From Paramecium pentaurelia (taxonomy: Eukaryota; Ciliophora; Oligohymenophorea; Peniculida; Parameciidae): a DNA stretch of 64,000 nucleotides. Below the pieces are notes generated by a model. It did no database searches. It was not told the origin of the DNA and saw nothing but the letters and a program-made list of their open reading frames with translations. Position 1 is the stretch's first letter, and each line of letters opens with the position of its first letter. The translations under genes and the position numbers were made by a program. The DNA lies in contig CAJJDO010000083.1 in NCBI GenBank assembly GCA_905183005.1, forward strand, positions 380,748 through 444,747, read 5' to 3'. This document shows positions 36,301-48,597 of this stretch, piece by piece.

Positions 36301-39014
36301 AATTAAGAATTATAATTAGGTAGAGAATTTATGGAAGGATGTAGATAATTGATGTAAGCTTCTTAATGTAAATTATATTTTGAAAGTCGAATTCAATGTG
36401 TAATTGATATTAACACATATCTTTATTAGAGACATGTGTTTATGTTACATTTACAAGGTATACCAATTGAATACAATCAAATTTACAATTATATAATTGT
36501 TCTTTATTTGTTAGGTCATTCTGAATTTAGTAGTCCTTAATATTTATTACCATATTCAGAAAGAGCTACATATACTTTAACTACTGGAGTTAGAAATAAC
36601 TTTTTTGAGTATTTGTTAGGGATTTTGGATTACAATGATAAAGATAGTAGATTAAGTAAAATCAATTAATTAAGTGAAAGAAGTAAAGAATATAAATAAT
36701 TAATTGATTTATTACAAGGTTTTAATTCAGCAGTTTAACATATTTCTTCTGATATTGAAATGAGTATGTCAATACAAAAATAATTGAATTAATTTATAAG
36801 TGTAATGGAATATGTTGATAATTAAAAATGTAAATATTTGATAATGGAATCATGTGTTCATCATTTAGCAATATAATATGATGAAAGTACTGTTGTTTTA
36901 TCTAATGATTATAATGATAGATTGGAAATGATTAATAATAGTATAAGAGCATTATAAAGTCAGTATTTTTGGAAATGTAAAATTATTCATAGTTTATCTT
37001 TATTGAATAATATAAATATCATAAGATTTGTGCCTGAAAATTGTATTAATGCTTATCGTGATTTATGTATAAATGATCATGTTACATTAAATTAATTGGG
37101 AAGAGCAGGTTTATTTTACTTTCTTAGATTAGCTAAATAAATGATTTATAAAAAACAATAAGTTAATAGTTCATAATTTGAATAACATCTTCCATTTAAT
37201 AAATTTGTTCAATATAGATATTTAACATAAGAATAATTATCAATTATAGATTAATCATATTAATCTATTTTAGAATTAGATGACATACTAAAAGCATAAT
37301 AACCAATATATAGATCTAAAATGCATGAGAAATATATGTTTACTAAAAATGATATAACTAAAGTTACTATTATTAATGACACTATCACTCCATTCATAAA
37401 AGATTTAAGATAACTATTTACAGATAAATAATATATGCGAGAATTTATGGAAAAGATATTAATAGATAAAGATGTAGCTCCAACATCAGAATTTGATATT
37501 ACAGATGCTCCATCATAAGAAGTTTAATTTATGTCTGCATAAGGAATCACAAGATATGTCTAAATATTTTTTACATATATTTATGGAAAAAATAGAAATA
37601 GATAATCTCCATTTTCTGCAACATAATCCTTTTTTATGTCTGATTTCTATTTTAGATTATTTAAGAAAATGTTTTAAGTTTGTGGTATTGCTGCATTTTA
37701 TTCAACCAAAGAAATAATTGATGAATATATTGAATAATTTGATTAAAGAGAAAAGTAAAGATTAGTAAGTTGTTATTTAACTGCTCTTCATAGATCATTA
37801 TTAAATGTTGGTTCATATATTTAAGATTCATTTATTAGAATTCTTCCTAATATTACATAAGAAATATTCTATGATTATCATTTAGCATTCTTTTATATGT
37901 GTAGAGATTAAGATTGGTAATGGATATCTCCAGTTTATTAAAAAATGTTATAATGTTGTTAGAATCTTATTCCTTAAGGAGGATTCAAAGGTTTAAGATA
38001 TATTTAATTATTGAAAATTCTCATTTAATCATAAGGTCCTAGAATTATTACATTATAAGATCAAATTCTTTAATAATTTGCTACAATAATAGTCACATAT
38101 CCATCTAGTGTTTATGTTGAAGAATATACTTGTACACTTGCAACAGCATTATTATAAACTATTTTAATACCTATTCCTATTGATGCTCCATATGCAGATG
38201 ATCATTTGATTGCAACAACTGCTAACTTTTAAATTTGGTATAATAGTGATCTTTAAAATTTTTTCTAAAATTTTAATGAATTTCTCTCTAATAATACTTA
38301 AACAGATAAAGTAAAGTTTTATTAAGAATTATCAGCAAGAATTTTAGAATTTATTGCAATTAGTAAATTTGATAATTATTCATGGAAATTTATTGTTGAA
38401 GCTATGAAAATCATATTCTAAAATAATTAAACTGATATAGATGCTTAAGAAATTCTAAGAAAATATATTGAATGTGATTATGATGAAATTACTCAATTAC
38501 TTGATATTGCAGAATAAATGACTAAAAATGATACTTGGAATATTAGAAAACGTGCCAATTTCTTTTTAAGAGATTGGTATTTCAAAGCAAGATTAGAAGG
38601 AAGTACATTAGATCAAATACCAAAATAATTACTCAATATGTTTTAAGACAATAATCTTTAATTGTAATTCTAAGCTGTTTCTTCACTTGCTGATTATTTA
38701 AAATTGTACACTAAATAAGAATTAGAAGAATTATTCAAAACAACATAAGAAAATAGAGTTTATATATTAATGAGTATGTTACTTTCACGTCAAGATAGAA
38801 ATTTTAATTGGACAGATTAAGCTTTATCTGAAATATTTTAAGAATTGAAAAACAAAAGGTATTTAATTATTTTATTTTTAGAATATTGTAAGAATTTGTA
38901 TCTGAATATTGGAAGAGTAGACAAGATTGGTAGAGAGTATTTAAAGATGAAATAAGTGAAGAAAATGTGAGAAAATTATAAGAAATTGTAAATCCACATC
39001 CATATTATGCATGA
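33328..39014 (+). CDS. PSME4: Blm10/PA200-type proteasome activator
   Basis: The largest gene of the window: 1,862 residues with only four introns (33453-33475, 34123-34145, 34918-34946 and 38859-38881). It is a HEAT-repeat-like solenoid throughout. Length matches human PSME4 (about 1,840 residues). The protein ends HPYYA; the penultimate Tyr-Tyr followed by Ala is the conserved C-terminal anchor by which Blm10/PA200 inserts into the 20S proteasome. Other supporting segments are DAERGLIYNEIIRLLKDF at the start, GFKGLRYIQLLKILIQSQG, and LRDWYFKARLEG late in the protein. It opens the 20S gate for peptide and possibly acetylated-histone turnover, as known from yeast and mammals. Confidence 0.9.
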
Positions 39015-39341
39015 TTGTTTATTAATATAAAATATGTAATTAATGGTAATATCATTGTATAAATATTAAAATATAATATTATATATTTTACTTAATTATT
39101 ATTCTAAATAGCTATTTTTTTTAAATCAAAATTAATTCTACTTTTTGTTTGAAATTAATTATTAAAAAAATTAATATTATCAAATAAATTTAATATATAT
39201 ATATATATCTATTCTAAAGTTATATATAGATATTGATATATATTAAAATAAATTAATTTATTTAAAAAATTATGGATTTGATTAATTTATATAGATATTT
39301 AATTAAAAATCTAAATCATAAGTTAATGATGATCATATATT
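39015..39341. other. AT-rich spacer between convergent genes
   Basis: About 330 bases with TA-rich runs, including a TA microsatellite near 39198-39210. No gene or structured element seen. Confidence 0.5.
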
Positions 39342-41216
39342 TCATAAAGATTTCATTAATTATACCAGAAAACCATGAGGAGCAAATATTCTTCCAGTGC
39401 AATCTGCTGATGTGCTGAGAATAAACGGATAGAATGGATGCCATTTACATAATACTACTCGATCTTCATGATCTGTAATTTAAGTTATCAATTTCTGTTA
39501 TTCCCAATCATAAAGAGCAATAGTTGAATCAAATGATGCACTACATATATATCTACCAGTTGGATCAAATTCAACACATCTACAATCCATTGTATGATGT
39601 TTCAATGTTTTTATACATTTCTAATGTTATATATTCCAAACTGAAACTACACCATCAGAATGTGCAAGTACTGCTAATCCTTAAGATGAGAATTATGGAG
39701 CCTTTTTAGAACCTTTTACTAAATTTTATAGATTGTAATTTGTAGTTGATTCTGATAGGGAAACATAATTAATTTCTGTTTACATGGTCATAACTCCTTA
39801 GGCTCTACTAGTTCTTTAATCCCATATTCTTAAAGTTCGATCCATACCACAAGAAACCTAATATGAACCATCTCCTGCAGTCTATAAACTATTTCACTTT
39901 ATATGTAATTTGGTTACCAATATATTGTTTATGTATGTCCTTCTAAATTTCTTATACATTTTTATGTTTCTACATCCCAAATTTTAATAACAGCATCTTA
40001 TCCAGCTGACATTAATCTATTTTCATCACTAAAACAAACTGATCTTACTAAACCTCTATGACCAATTAAAACTTAATCTGTATCTTCTTCAACATTGTAC
40101 AATTTCACCGTTTTATCATTACTTCCAGTTCCTATCAATCTTCCTGATCTACTCCAATCAATACAATATATAGATCCTTAATGATGATTTTACTTTTCCA
40201 ATTACATTACAACTTAACTTTCTTATAAAACTGATTTCATTGAAAAGATTCTAAGACTCTTAGAATTAGTTCCAATTGCAAACATTTCACCATCAGATGA
40301 AAATGCAGCTGCTCTAATTGGATGTGTATCTGATAATGTAGCAACTTAATCCATCTCATCAAATTTATAATTAAAAAGCTAAGACTATATACTACTATTG
40401 CTATGAGGTGGAGTAGCATTTAAAATACTTTCCTTTTTTATCATTGATTAATCATTTTCATTAATATCTGAAATATGTAATTTTTCTATGATAATATTTT
40501 TATCAAAATCATTAGGTAATTAAGAAGAATTAGACTATTAAATTTGAAATTAGGACTTCTTTTTTGAGTAAACTAATATTCTATAAATATTATTATTACA
40601 TTTTGAATGTTTATTATTATCTTCATCATCATCAACTTTTTCATATAATTATTGAAGTGTATTACCATTATATTTTTCTATTCTAAAAGTTTTACCTAAA
40701 TTTTTAAGTACTGATGCAATCCCTTCGAAACAATCAAATCTTCCCTATTATTTAAAAACTCTTATCATTTACCTTTTCAACACTCCAATCACTAAATTCT
40801 GGATGATCGCGAATACATGATAATGTCAAAAAATAACAAAGATTTTTATATACTTCAGGAGATGCCAATTATTCAATTTATCGCAATAATGTTATTAATA
40901 TTTCTACATCTGGTTTTGCATTTATCAATTCAAAATATTATTGTTTCTTCAACTCTAATAACACATATGAAAATTGATCATTCAGTCTTGTCTTCAAAGG
41001 TTATAGATATTGTTCTGCTCCTATGAAATTACCATCTAAAATTTGTTATCTAAGAAATTATAATTCTCTAGTGTAGGTGTCTATCGAAATCTATTATTAA
41101 ACTTATTATTTTATTTTTACTTATGTTTCTAGTTCTAAATGTAAAAGACTCTTAAATAACTTTTGATCTCTTAAAAATACCATGATCATCTATAAAATTT
41201 GTTATGTTTATGGCAT
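39342..41216 (-). CDS. WDR47-like protein with N-terminal helical domain and WD40 repeats
   Basis: 595 residues, introns at 41091-41120 (30 nt), 40745-40772 (28) and 39889-39917 (29). The N-terminal 150 residues are helical (FLRQQILDGNFIGAEQYLQP), matching a LisH/CTLH-type dimerisation module. An acidic, Asn/Ser-rich linker follows. From about residue 290 there are seven WD-type blades: HPIRAAAFSSDGEMFAIGTN, GSIYCIDWSRSGRLIGTGSN, GLVRSVCFSDENRLMSAGQD, DRTLRIWDQR, DGVVSVWN, CRCVEFDPTGRYICSAS and ADCTGRIF. Domain order fits animal WDR47 (nemitin), a microtubule- and cilium-related scaffold. Orthology is probable but not proved. Confidence 0.82.
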
Positions 41217-41250
41217 TTTTTGAGTTTAAATTAATTATAAGTTTTGGTTT
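41217..41250. promoter_or_regulatory. 34-base divergent promoter region
   Basis: Only 34 bases separate the start codons of the WDR47-like gene (minus) and the WNK gene (plus). Both core promoters and both 5' untranslated regions must fit here or reach into the opposite coding sequence. I see no recognisable motif. Confidence 0.6.
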
Positions 41251-42990
41251 ATGGAAAATAATCAAATTATGTTTATGAACCAAGACGATTAAGTCTATAT
41301 ATTTAGTGATGAAGACGATTAAATATCTCAAATAATTGAATAAGATTCAACTGGTAGATTTTGTAAGGTAAATGATGAAATGTATTTTTAGTATAATGAA
41401 GAAATTGGTTAAGGAGCATATAAAAGTGTATTTAGAGGATATGATAATTAGAGTGGTTGTGAAGTTGCCTGGAATGTATTTTAATTAAATAGTGTTCCAG
41501 AAAGTAAGAATTTACAATAGTTAAGATGAAAGAAGAAGAGTAAGATAAGAGATTTCAATTCTAAGCAGTCTTAAACATGATAATATTATTAAATTCATAC
41601 ATTCATGGCATAATAAATCAAAAAAAGAAATTGTTTTCATAACAGAAATAATAAATGGAGGCTCTTTGAAAAAGTATAATCATTGCTATGTTTAGTTATT
41701 TACGTAGAATCACTAGGCCAAAATTAAAGGTTATAAAGAATTGGTGTAGATAGATATTATTTGGTTTAGAATATTTACATAGACAAAATATAATCCATAG
41801 AGATTTGAAATGTGAAAATCTTTTAATTGATACAAATAATAATGAATTAAAAATTGGTGATTTAGGTCTCTCAATTTAGTAATAAATCTATATTTTAATT
41901 TAGATTGTAATAATCTTTTACAACTTCTGTTTTGGGTACTCCTGAATTTATGGCACCAGAAATATATTAGGAACATTATGACACTAAAGTGGATATCTAT
42001 GCCTTTGGTATGTGCCTATTAGAAATGGTTACAGGAGTTAAACCATTTTGTGAGTGTAAAGGTGGTACAGGTTAAGTGATAAAGAAAGTAATTGAATAGC
42101 AAAAGCCTCAATCAATTGATGCTATTTAGAACGATAAAATCAAAGCAATCATCTTAGAGTAAATTGATTTTTTTGCAAAACAGATGTCTAAAACCTCCAG
42201 AAGAAAGACCTTCTGCTACTTAATTGTTATAAACTCACTTTAATCTTCAAGTTACCGATAATGACAACCTTCCTGTTCCAATTAATGAGTAATTCCTTTT
42301 ATAATTAAGGGATGATAGTAAAAGTAATAAAATTAATAATAATAAAAAAAGATTCATCTATTTTAAAATGTAATTTATCTAACAAAATTATGTTGACTAT
42401 AGGTAGTAGTAAATTTGAAACTAATTCAGAAATTAGTATTCATAAACAAACCTAATTATTAGGTTTGGTAAAGAAAAATCTAATAATTGAATCAGAAGAT
42501 GAAACTGAACAAATATTTAACAAATATTACAAAGATTATATTGTAATTTATTTTTATTATATATTTTTAGTGTTTAAAAAATGATGAATCTTTGTAAGAT
42601 CTTGAATAGAGATAAGAAAAAGAATTATAAATGTTAAAATAATTACATTTATAATAAAAACAAGAATATTTGAAAAAGACTTCAAATAATGTCAACGTTA
42701 AAAGTTCATCCTAACCATTTTAAAGTTCTGGATTTCTGTCTCTTGGATCTTATTAAAATTTCTTTGAACTTTAGTAAGATTCAATTTGTCCAAAATAAAT
42801 AATTGAAAGTCCATGTTTAGAAAGAAATAGCAATAATAGATTATTGAAGCTTGAAATGGTATATATATTTATATATAATTTAATTTAGATTACAGATAAT
42901 AGCTCTTAATAATAATCATTTAATTAGTCATAACAAGTTGGTATTTAGCATAAAATTATTGTAGATATATAATTAGAAGTCAATAATTGA
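41251..42990 (+). CDS. WNK-type (with-no-lysine) protein kinase
   Basis: 518 residues with seven introns (41476-41500, 41674-41695, 41879-41903, 42159-42183, 42324-42351, 42543-42570, 42859-42888). In GQGAYKSVFRG the Lys lies in the glycine loop, and beta-3 reads EVAWNK with Asn where other kinases have the ATP-binding Lys. That is the WNK hallmark, and the AWN form matches plant WNKs. Further features are ISILSSLKHDNIIKFIHSW, HRDLKCENLLI, DLGLS, and GTPEFMAPEIYQEHYDTKVD with a WNK-type activation loop. WNK kinases sense chloride and regulate ion balance in animals. The tail is Gln-rich with coiled-coil character. Shares a 34-base intergenic region with the WDR47-like gene. Confidence 0.93.
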
Positions 42991-43131
42991 CAATCTAATA
43001 AAACAACCAAAAATATAAAATAAATTAATTCAAATATCTTTCTTGTCTAAACCATAACTCTAATTTTTTATTTTACATCTCATATACTAATTGTAAAATT
43101 AACATATATTAAATGAAAGAAGAAAATCATT

Positions 43132-44013
43132 ATGATTGGCCTGACCCTACAAGAAATGACCTCATGTACTTATCAACAATCAGTATCATCTCAACTTTAA
43201 TATCAAGGAAATTAGAATAAATTACGATCCATCTCTTAGGACTATAAATATACAACTAACTTACCTAAAAAAACATATTATAACAAAGAAACCTTTATTA
43301 ATAAAGTTGATGACATCCCTATCAAAAATAACAAATTTGAAACTGTAAGAGAAAGTCTCTATATTGATGATATTGCTGTAAATAATTAAATTCAAATTTA
43401 GGGAACTAGACCCTAGATTGCTAAGTTTAAAACCACTAGAGAAACAAACCCAGTTGAACCTATATACAGAATTCCTTCATATTAAGGAGCTGATATTCCT
43501 TAACCTAATAAATTTATTAGAGACACATTAAACATATCAGATATTCAAGGTACTGTCCCAAAAATTAAGATCTATAATCCAAGAAATGTAGATCCTTACA
43601 CTTTTATTGAAGGCTCTAAACCTAAATAATTAAGACATCTTATTCACCCTTAAGAAGAATAAGACATGAAGAGAACTTCAATTAGATAAGTTAATCCTCT
43701 ATAACCTTTTTATAAATGGGGAGAGGAGATAATAGGTCCTGTAGAGGGATCACAACCTTATAATCATTGCAAAGACAGAAATAAATTAAAAAGTCTTTCC
43801 TTATATACTAAGGACATAACCGGAGCTTAATCAGACACTGTAAAGAAAATCCCGAAAGAATCTTAGAAGATAACAAATAATACCTAAGATATTTATAGAG
43901 CATAAGCTAATACTATATAAAGAGGAATGTAAACAAAGAGGCAAACTAATCCGTTACAACCAGCTTACTAATTATTAGGCTAAAGTGAATTATACAATCT
44001 GCAATTCAAATGA
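43132..44013 (+). CDS. Hypothetical protein with repeated DIxG(x)P-type motifs
   Basis: 293 residues without introns if it starts at ATG 43132; a second in-frame ATG is at 43156. Motifs of similar shape recur: ISDIQGTVPK, FIEGSKPKQLR, GPVEGSQPY and TKDITGAQSD, each in a Lys/Arg/Pro-rich context. Such DI-G-P motifs occur in many uncharacterised ciliary and cytoskeletal proteins of protists, so a ciliary role is possible but only inferred. The protein is otherwise low in hydrophobic residues and probably extended. The exact start is uncertain because another frame offers an ATG at 43113. Confidence 0.7.
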
Positions 44014-44078
44014 ATATTTATAATTGGATGAAATTTAATAATGATTTTTGATATATAGATATATATATCTATTTATGA

Positions 44079-45590
44079 TCATCTTTATAATTGACCCATT
44101 AAATTTGCTTGAGATGGGTAAGATGACATAGGCAAAGGATAGGGATAGTTATTAAGACTTTGAAAATTACCCAACATATTTTAATTTATAATGGATCTTT
44201 ATTAATAAACTCCACTCTAAATTTGTGGATATTCATTTGATTACATCATAACATAAGATCGGAGTAGTTTAGGATCATAATAATAGGAACCTATACTATT
44301 TTGATTAGATAGGTTATTTTCTTAAAATGTGCTTTGTTAACTAATTTCTGATCTATTTAAATAAATATGCAATTATTCAGGTGATACAAAAAATATTTAA
44401 TTTTTTTCTTTGTTTATTAAACATGGTTATAGAGTGCTCATTTCAACTTCTGTAAGTTAACACTCTTTCACTTACAAATTGATTTTATCTTAATTATTAG
44501 GATTTGATTGCGAATGTCTTAAATCCCTTTTTAAAGGCAAATTAGATTCTACTTTAATTTTTTTAATAATATCTAAATGTTCTTCCTTAACAATATCTTT
44601 CTGCTCATTTTCTCGGAGGTTTTCGCTTTATTGGATTCTCCACTCTATTTTTTTTATTATAGTATGTATTAGTTTGATTTCATCGTGATTCAACTCTTCT
44701 GCGGATGGAAAATTAGAGATCTTAGATTCTTCTGATTCGCTTTCTTCTTCATCTTTTTTCCTTCTATAATAAATATAGCCTACCCTGCTTTTTGACTTCT
44801 TTCTTTCCTTAAGAGACAATTGAATCTATTTTTGACACTATTCTCACTTCTAGGTATTTTTAGTTTTTTTGAAATCAATGCCCATTTCTTTCCATTTTAA
44901 ATTGATAACTATAACAAATCTAAATCTTCATTTAATTGCCAAGGATTTCTTTGTATTTATTAAATTAATAGTTATACCGATTGATGAAAGGATTAAGATG
45001 ATTGTTCCATCTTTCTCTACACTATTTACCATTTCTATGTATATTCGATTCACTTATTTTATTTAAAGTGGTAGCAATCTAACTCCATTTATTTCCTTTG
45101 TTTAAATTTTAGTAGTCATATATTATGGACCTTAATAGGTCATCTTCAGGTAAAGTCCATGGAGCTTATTACAATGGAAGCTTAAGCATTTGTAACCACT
45201 TTTATTTGCATTTAAAGGCATCTCTCCTAGGCATCATACTGGCTATGGAATTCCAGTCATCATCGCTCTTAATATAGAGTTGAATTGTTATACAATAGAT
45301 TTTATGTCTCTTCTATTGAAAGCAGTCCATTTACCAACTAACCATATGAGCACTTTTTTGTCATCATCTGTCCAGTTCTTTTTTAGTTTATTTTACTAAG
45401 ATTGTAAATTTAACTTGTTATTTTGTTGAATGGTATAAACCTCTTAATTGTCAGGAAAAGTATCCACACCTAGGTTATATAATTCTCTCATATAATTAAA
45501 TCTAACATTAGTAATGTCCTTGGTTTTAGCATAGAAGTTGAGAAAGTTTTAATGAAAATCTTCAATAAGCAGGTTTTCAGATGATTGCAT
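44079..45590 (-). CDS. MYB-like DNA-binding protein with three SANT repeats
   Basis: 478 residues, introns at 45268-45293 (26 nt), 44949-44977 (29) and 44764-44783 (20). Three MYB repeats occupy about residues 100-270: DDDWNSIASMMPRRDAFKCK, PWTLPEDDLLRSII ... KWSQIATTLN ... CRERWNNHLNP, and NPWQLNEDLDLLQLSIQNGK ... SENSVKNRFNCLL. The regularly spaced Trp residues and the R-x-RW/NRF recognition helices mark the R2R3-type core. The C-terminal half is acidic, then Asn/Gln/Tyr-rich, suitable for activation. It is likely a transcription factor or an snRNA-activating (SNAPc4-like) protein. The final intron is only 20 nt. Confidence 0.88.
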
Positions 45591-45663
45591 ATATTATTTT
45601 ATATTTAAGTTTCCTTATTAATTTAAAAAAAATCTAGGTTTCCTAATAAAATAAATTAATTAA

Positions 45664-48526
45664 ATGAATTTAACTACGAGATTTGTGGACTCTTTCAGTC
45701 TCACAGATGATCTGCTTACTTAAATTATATAAGATAAGTAGACAATCAGTTTATCATTGAGACAACTGAGTAAATTACATCATTTGTAAAAGATGTTAGA
45801 AGAGTTTTAATTTCTCAATATTGTATACAGTGATTAAAGTAGAGTGAGGTAAATTAAAATTCTTATTTTAGGAAGATGATGTTAACAAGAACAAAATCTA
45901 ATCTAAATTTACAATAATAGTTGTGTCATTAAATAGATAAGAAAATTGAAGATTTCATGGTATAATTATTGTAAAATTTCTTAGAAATTATTTAAGAAAC
46001 TAGACTCCATCCTATTTTACACTATGAATATGCAACTCATGTCTGAGAACTGTTTAGAATTCTTATAGCAAATTGCAGATTTAATTTTGGGCAGTCCTTC
46101 ATTTACAGTTATATATGAGATTAACAAAAAAGTCAATGGAATGTCAACGCATATAAAAGATATTGAGAATGCCTATTAGAAATTATTAAAATTCAAAGAG
46201 AGCACAAATGTATAAGGAAGTGAACTTGATAATCTCTTTGGTACAAATGAATTATATGTGTACAAAAACAAGTATTCATACTTGATTTACGATGTGAAGG
46301 ATGTACCATTTAAAGCATTCCCAGATTATAGATTGATATTAGATCAATTTATTTCACTTGCTTATGATTTTCAAAAAGAAATATATGAGTGAGATTTATA
46401 TCTATAACATATCTAGCAAAGAAAATTTAGTGAGCATAATAAGAGGAATAAAATCAAGGTTCATTAAGAATTCAACCAGGATTTGTTAAGAAATTATTCG
46501 ATAATAAGTTACTGATGTATTATCAAGTTAATGGTATGATTGTTCTAATTATTATATAGTTGGATTGAAATGCCTGACTAAATATAATATATGAATGATT
46601 TGATCATAGATCAACATGGTTATGTTGTATTGCCAGTTAAATTAGATAAAAAAATCAAATACTACATTAAGATTGAATCTCCAAATATAGATATGATTAC
46701 TTTCAGTGATTATGTAAGATTATCTAAAAGGAATTCTAGATTCAACAATTATGGTAGAGACTGACATACTAATTGAAGGATTTGAAGAATGAAGAGTTTT
46801 TGAAATAAATGCTTGAAGTGAATTCTCCAAATAAATTATATATTCAATTAGATGGAGATGGAAACATAAGATATTAAAGTTGCTGTATACCAGATTCTTG
46901 GTATTTCATGTTAATCAAAGGAGGATCATTGGAAGATTTGTAGTTGGAATAAGTGAATAAATAGAGTCTTATATAAAAAATGTAGGAATTAAAGTCTTCA
47001 GCGAAAGGAGCTGTAAGTGTTTGTTAGATTTGTTTTGGTGATAAAGCAGTAGATGTTGATCTATTTGCCAAAAGAAATGAAGAAGATGAGATTACTGACT
47101 ATTATATAGTTTTTAATGCTCCTAAAAAGTATCTAATTTATTCAATAGAATATAGGAAATTTGAAGATGATCATCGTATATCTTCATAAATGTCTAGTGA
47201 AAGTAAATTGTAAGAATTGAGCAAGGCAGCTTTAATCAATATTAAAATGGAAAAGTTATCTAAAGCCTGCAATGTGATGAGGGAGTATCTTAAAGTTAAT
47301 TTAAATGATGAGGAAATCATTGATTTATTGAAGGAAAAGGATATTCTAAAAGAAGTTTATAATTAATAATCGATCACAGATGACATTAGATCATCTTATG
47401 TGATGGAATATTATAAAGCTGAGTCATCAAAAGTAATGAGAGATCCAGTCTAGGGAAGTCAACAATATATAATTGAATCAGAACTCACAAACATTAAAAG
47501 TATTTACTATATATTTAAATTAGAATTTGATCTTTATACTTTAGATGCTAATGATATTTCAAATTTAAGTGATTATTCATTTGATATTACTGTTGTTCAG
47601 GATAAAAATGAATAATTACGATATACATGGGCACTATTTCATTTATGTAATTTCATTGATCTTTATCAAATCAATAAAGAAGTATTTTATTAATTTACTG
47701 TTATTGTACAAGAGAAATATAGTTATCGATAGAATCCATTTCATAACTTTGATCATGGATTTACTGTTGCTCATGCATGTTATTATATTATAAAAAGCAA
47801 AAGCATGAATCAATATTTTGATAAATTCATTTAATTTACTGCTTTATTATCAGCATTATGTCACGATATTGATCATACGGGACGTAACAATCATTTTGAG
47901 AGCTAAAAATTATCTAAATTAGCATTAAGATATAATGATGAATCTGTATTAGAAAATCATCATGCTTCAGTTATGTTCAAGATTCTTTAAAAAGAAAAAT
48001 ATAATATTTTGAGTTCTCTTAGTTAGGATCAATTTCTTATTTTTAGAAAATATGCTATTGCTAATATATTGGGTACAGATATGAAAAAACATTTTGAAAT
48101 TGTTAAACTATTAGAACTTAAATTATCCAAACTTCCAGATGAACCATTTATATAAAAGGAAGAAGATAAAAAGTTCTTATCCAGTGCTATAATACATACT
48201 TGTGATTTGACTATGTAATCTAAAACATTCAAAATGGCATAGAAATGGTCAAATCGTATAGCAACTGAATTTTCAGATTAGGTTGCTGAAGAGAAATAAT
48301 TATCATTACCTATTACTCAACATTTCTTACCATTAGGAACTCCAAATTTCAATCAATTATTAGCCAAATAAGAAATTTCATTTATCAAGGTAAAATTAAT
48401 TAAAATATTAATAAGTTTATTGTAAAACCTGCTTATGATTTAACAGCGTAAGTATTATAAACAGGTTTAGAAGTTCCATTAAAAAATTTAGAAGACAATC
48501 TTAAAGAATGGGAAAATTAGAAATGA
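45664..48526 (+). CDS. Cyclic-nucleotide phosphodiesterase with GAF-like N-terminal region
   Basis: 902 residues, introns at 45849-45871, 45960-45984, 46389-46416, 46534-46559, 46714-46739 and 48390-48415. The C-terminal third is a class I phosphodiesterase domain with both metal motifs, HNFDHGFTVAH and LCHDIDHTGRNNHFE, then LENHHASVMF and HTCDLTMQSKTF with the HD-domain Asp. Two N-terminal segments (around residues 130-330 and 350-500) have the spacing of GAF domains, including VCQICFGDKAVDVDLF, but my assignment there is tentative. It hydrolyses cAMP or cGMP. In ciliates such enzymes control ciliary beating and swimming behaviour. The specificity-determining Gln cannot be judged safely. Confidence 0.9.
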
Positions 48527-48597
48527 TAAAAAATATATCAGTTGTTGTAGTAACGATAATATTTTGTATCCTTATAATAATATTAATTAATATTTAA

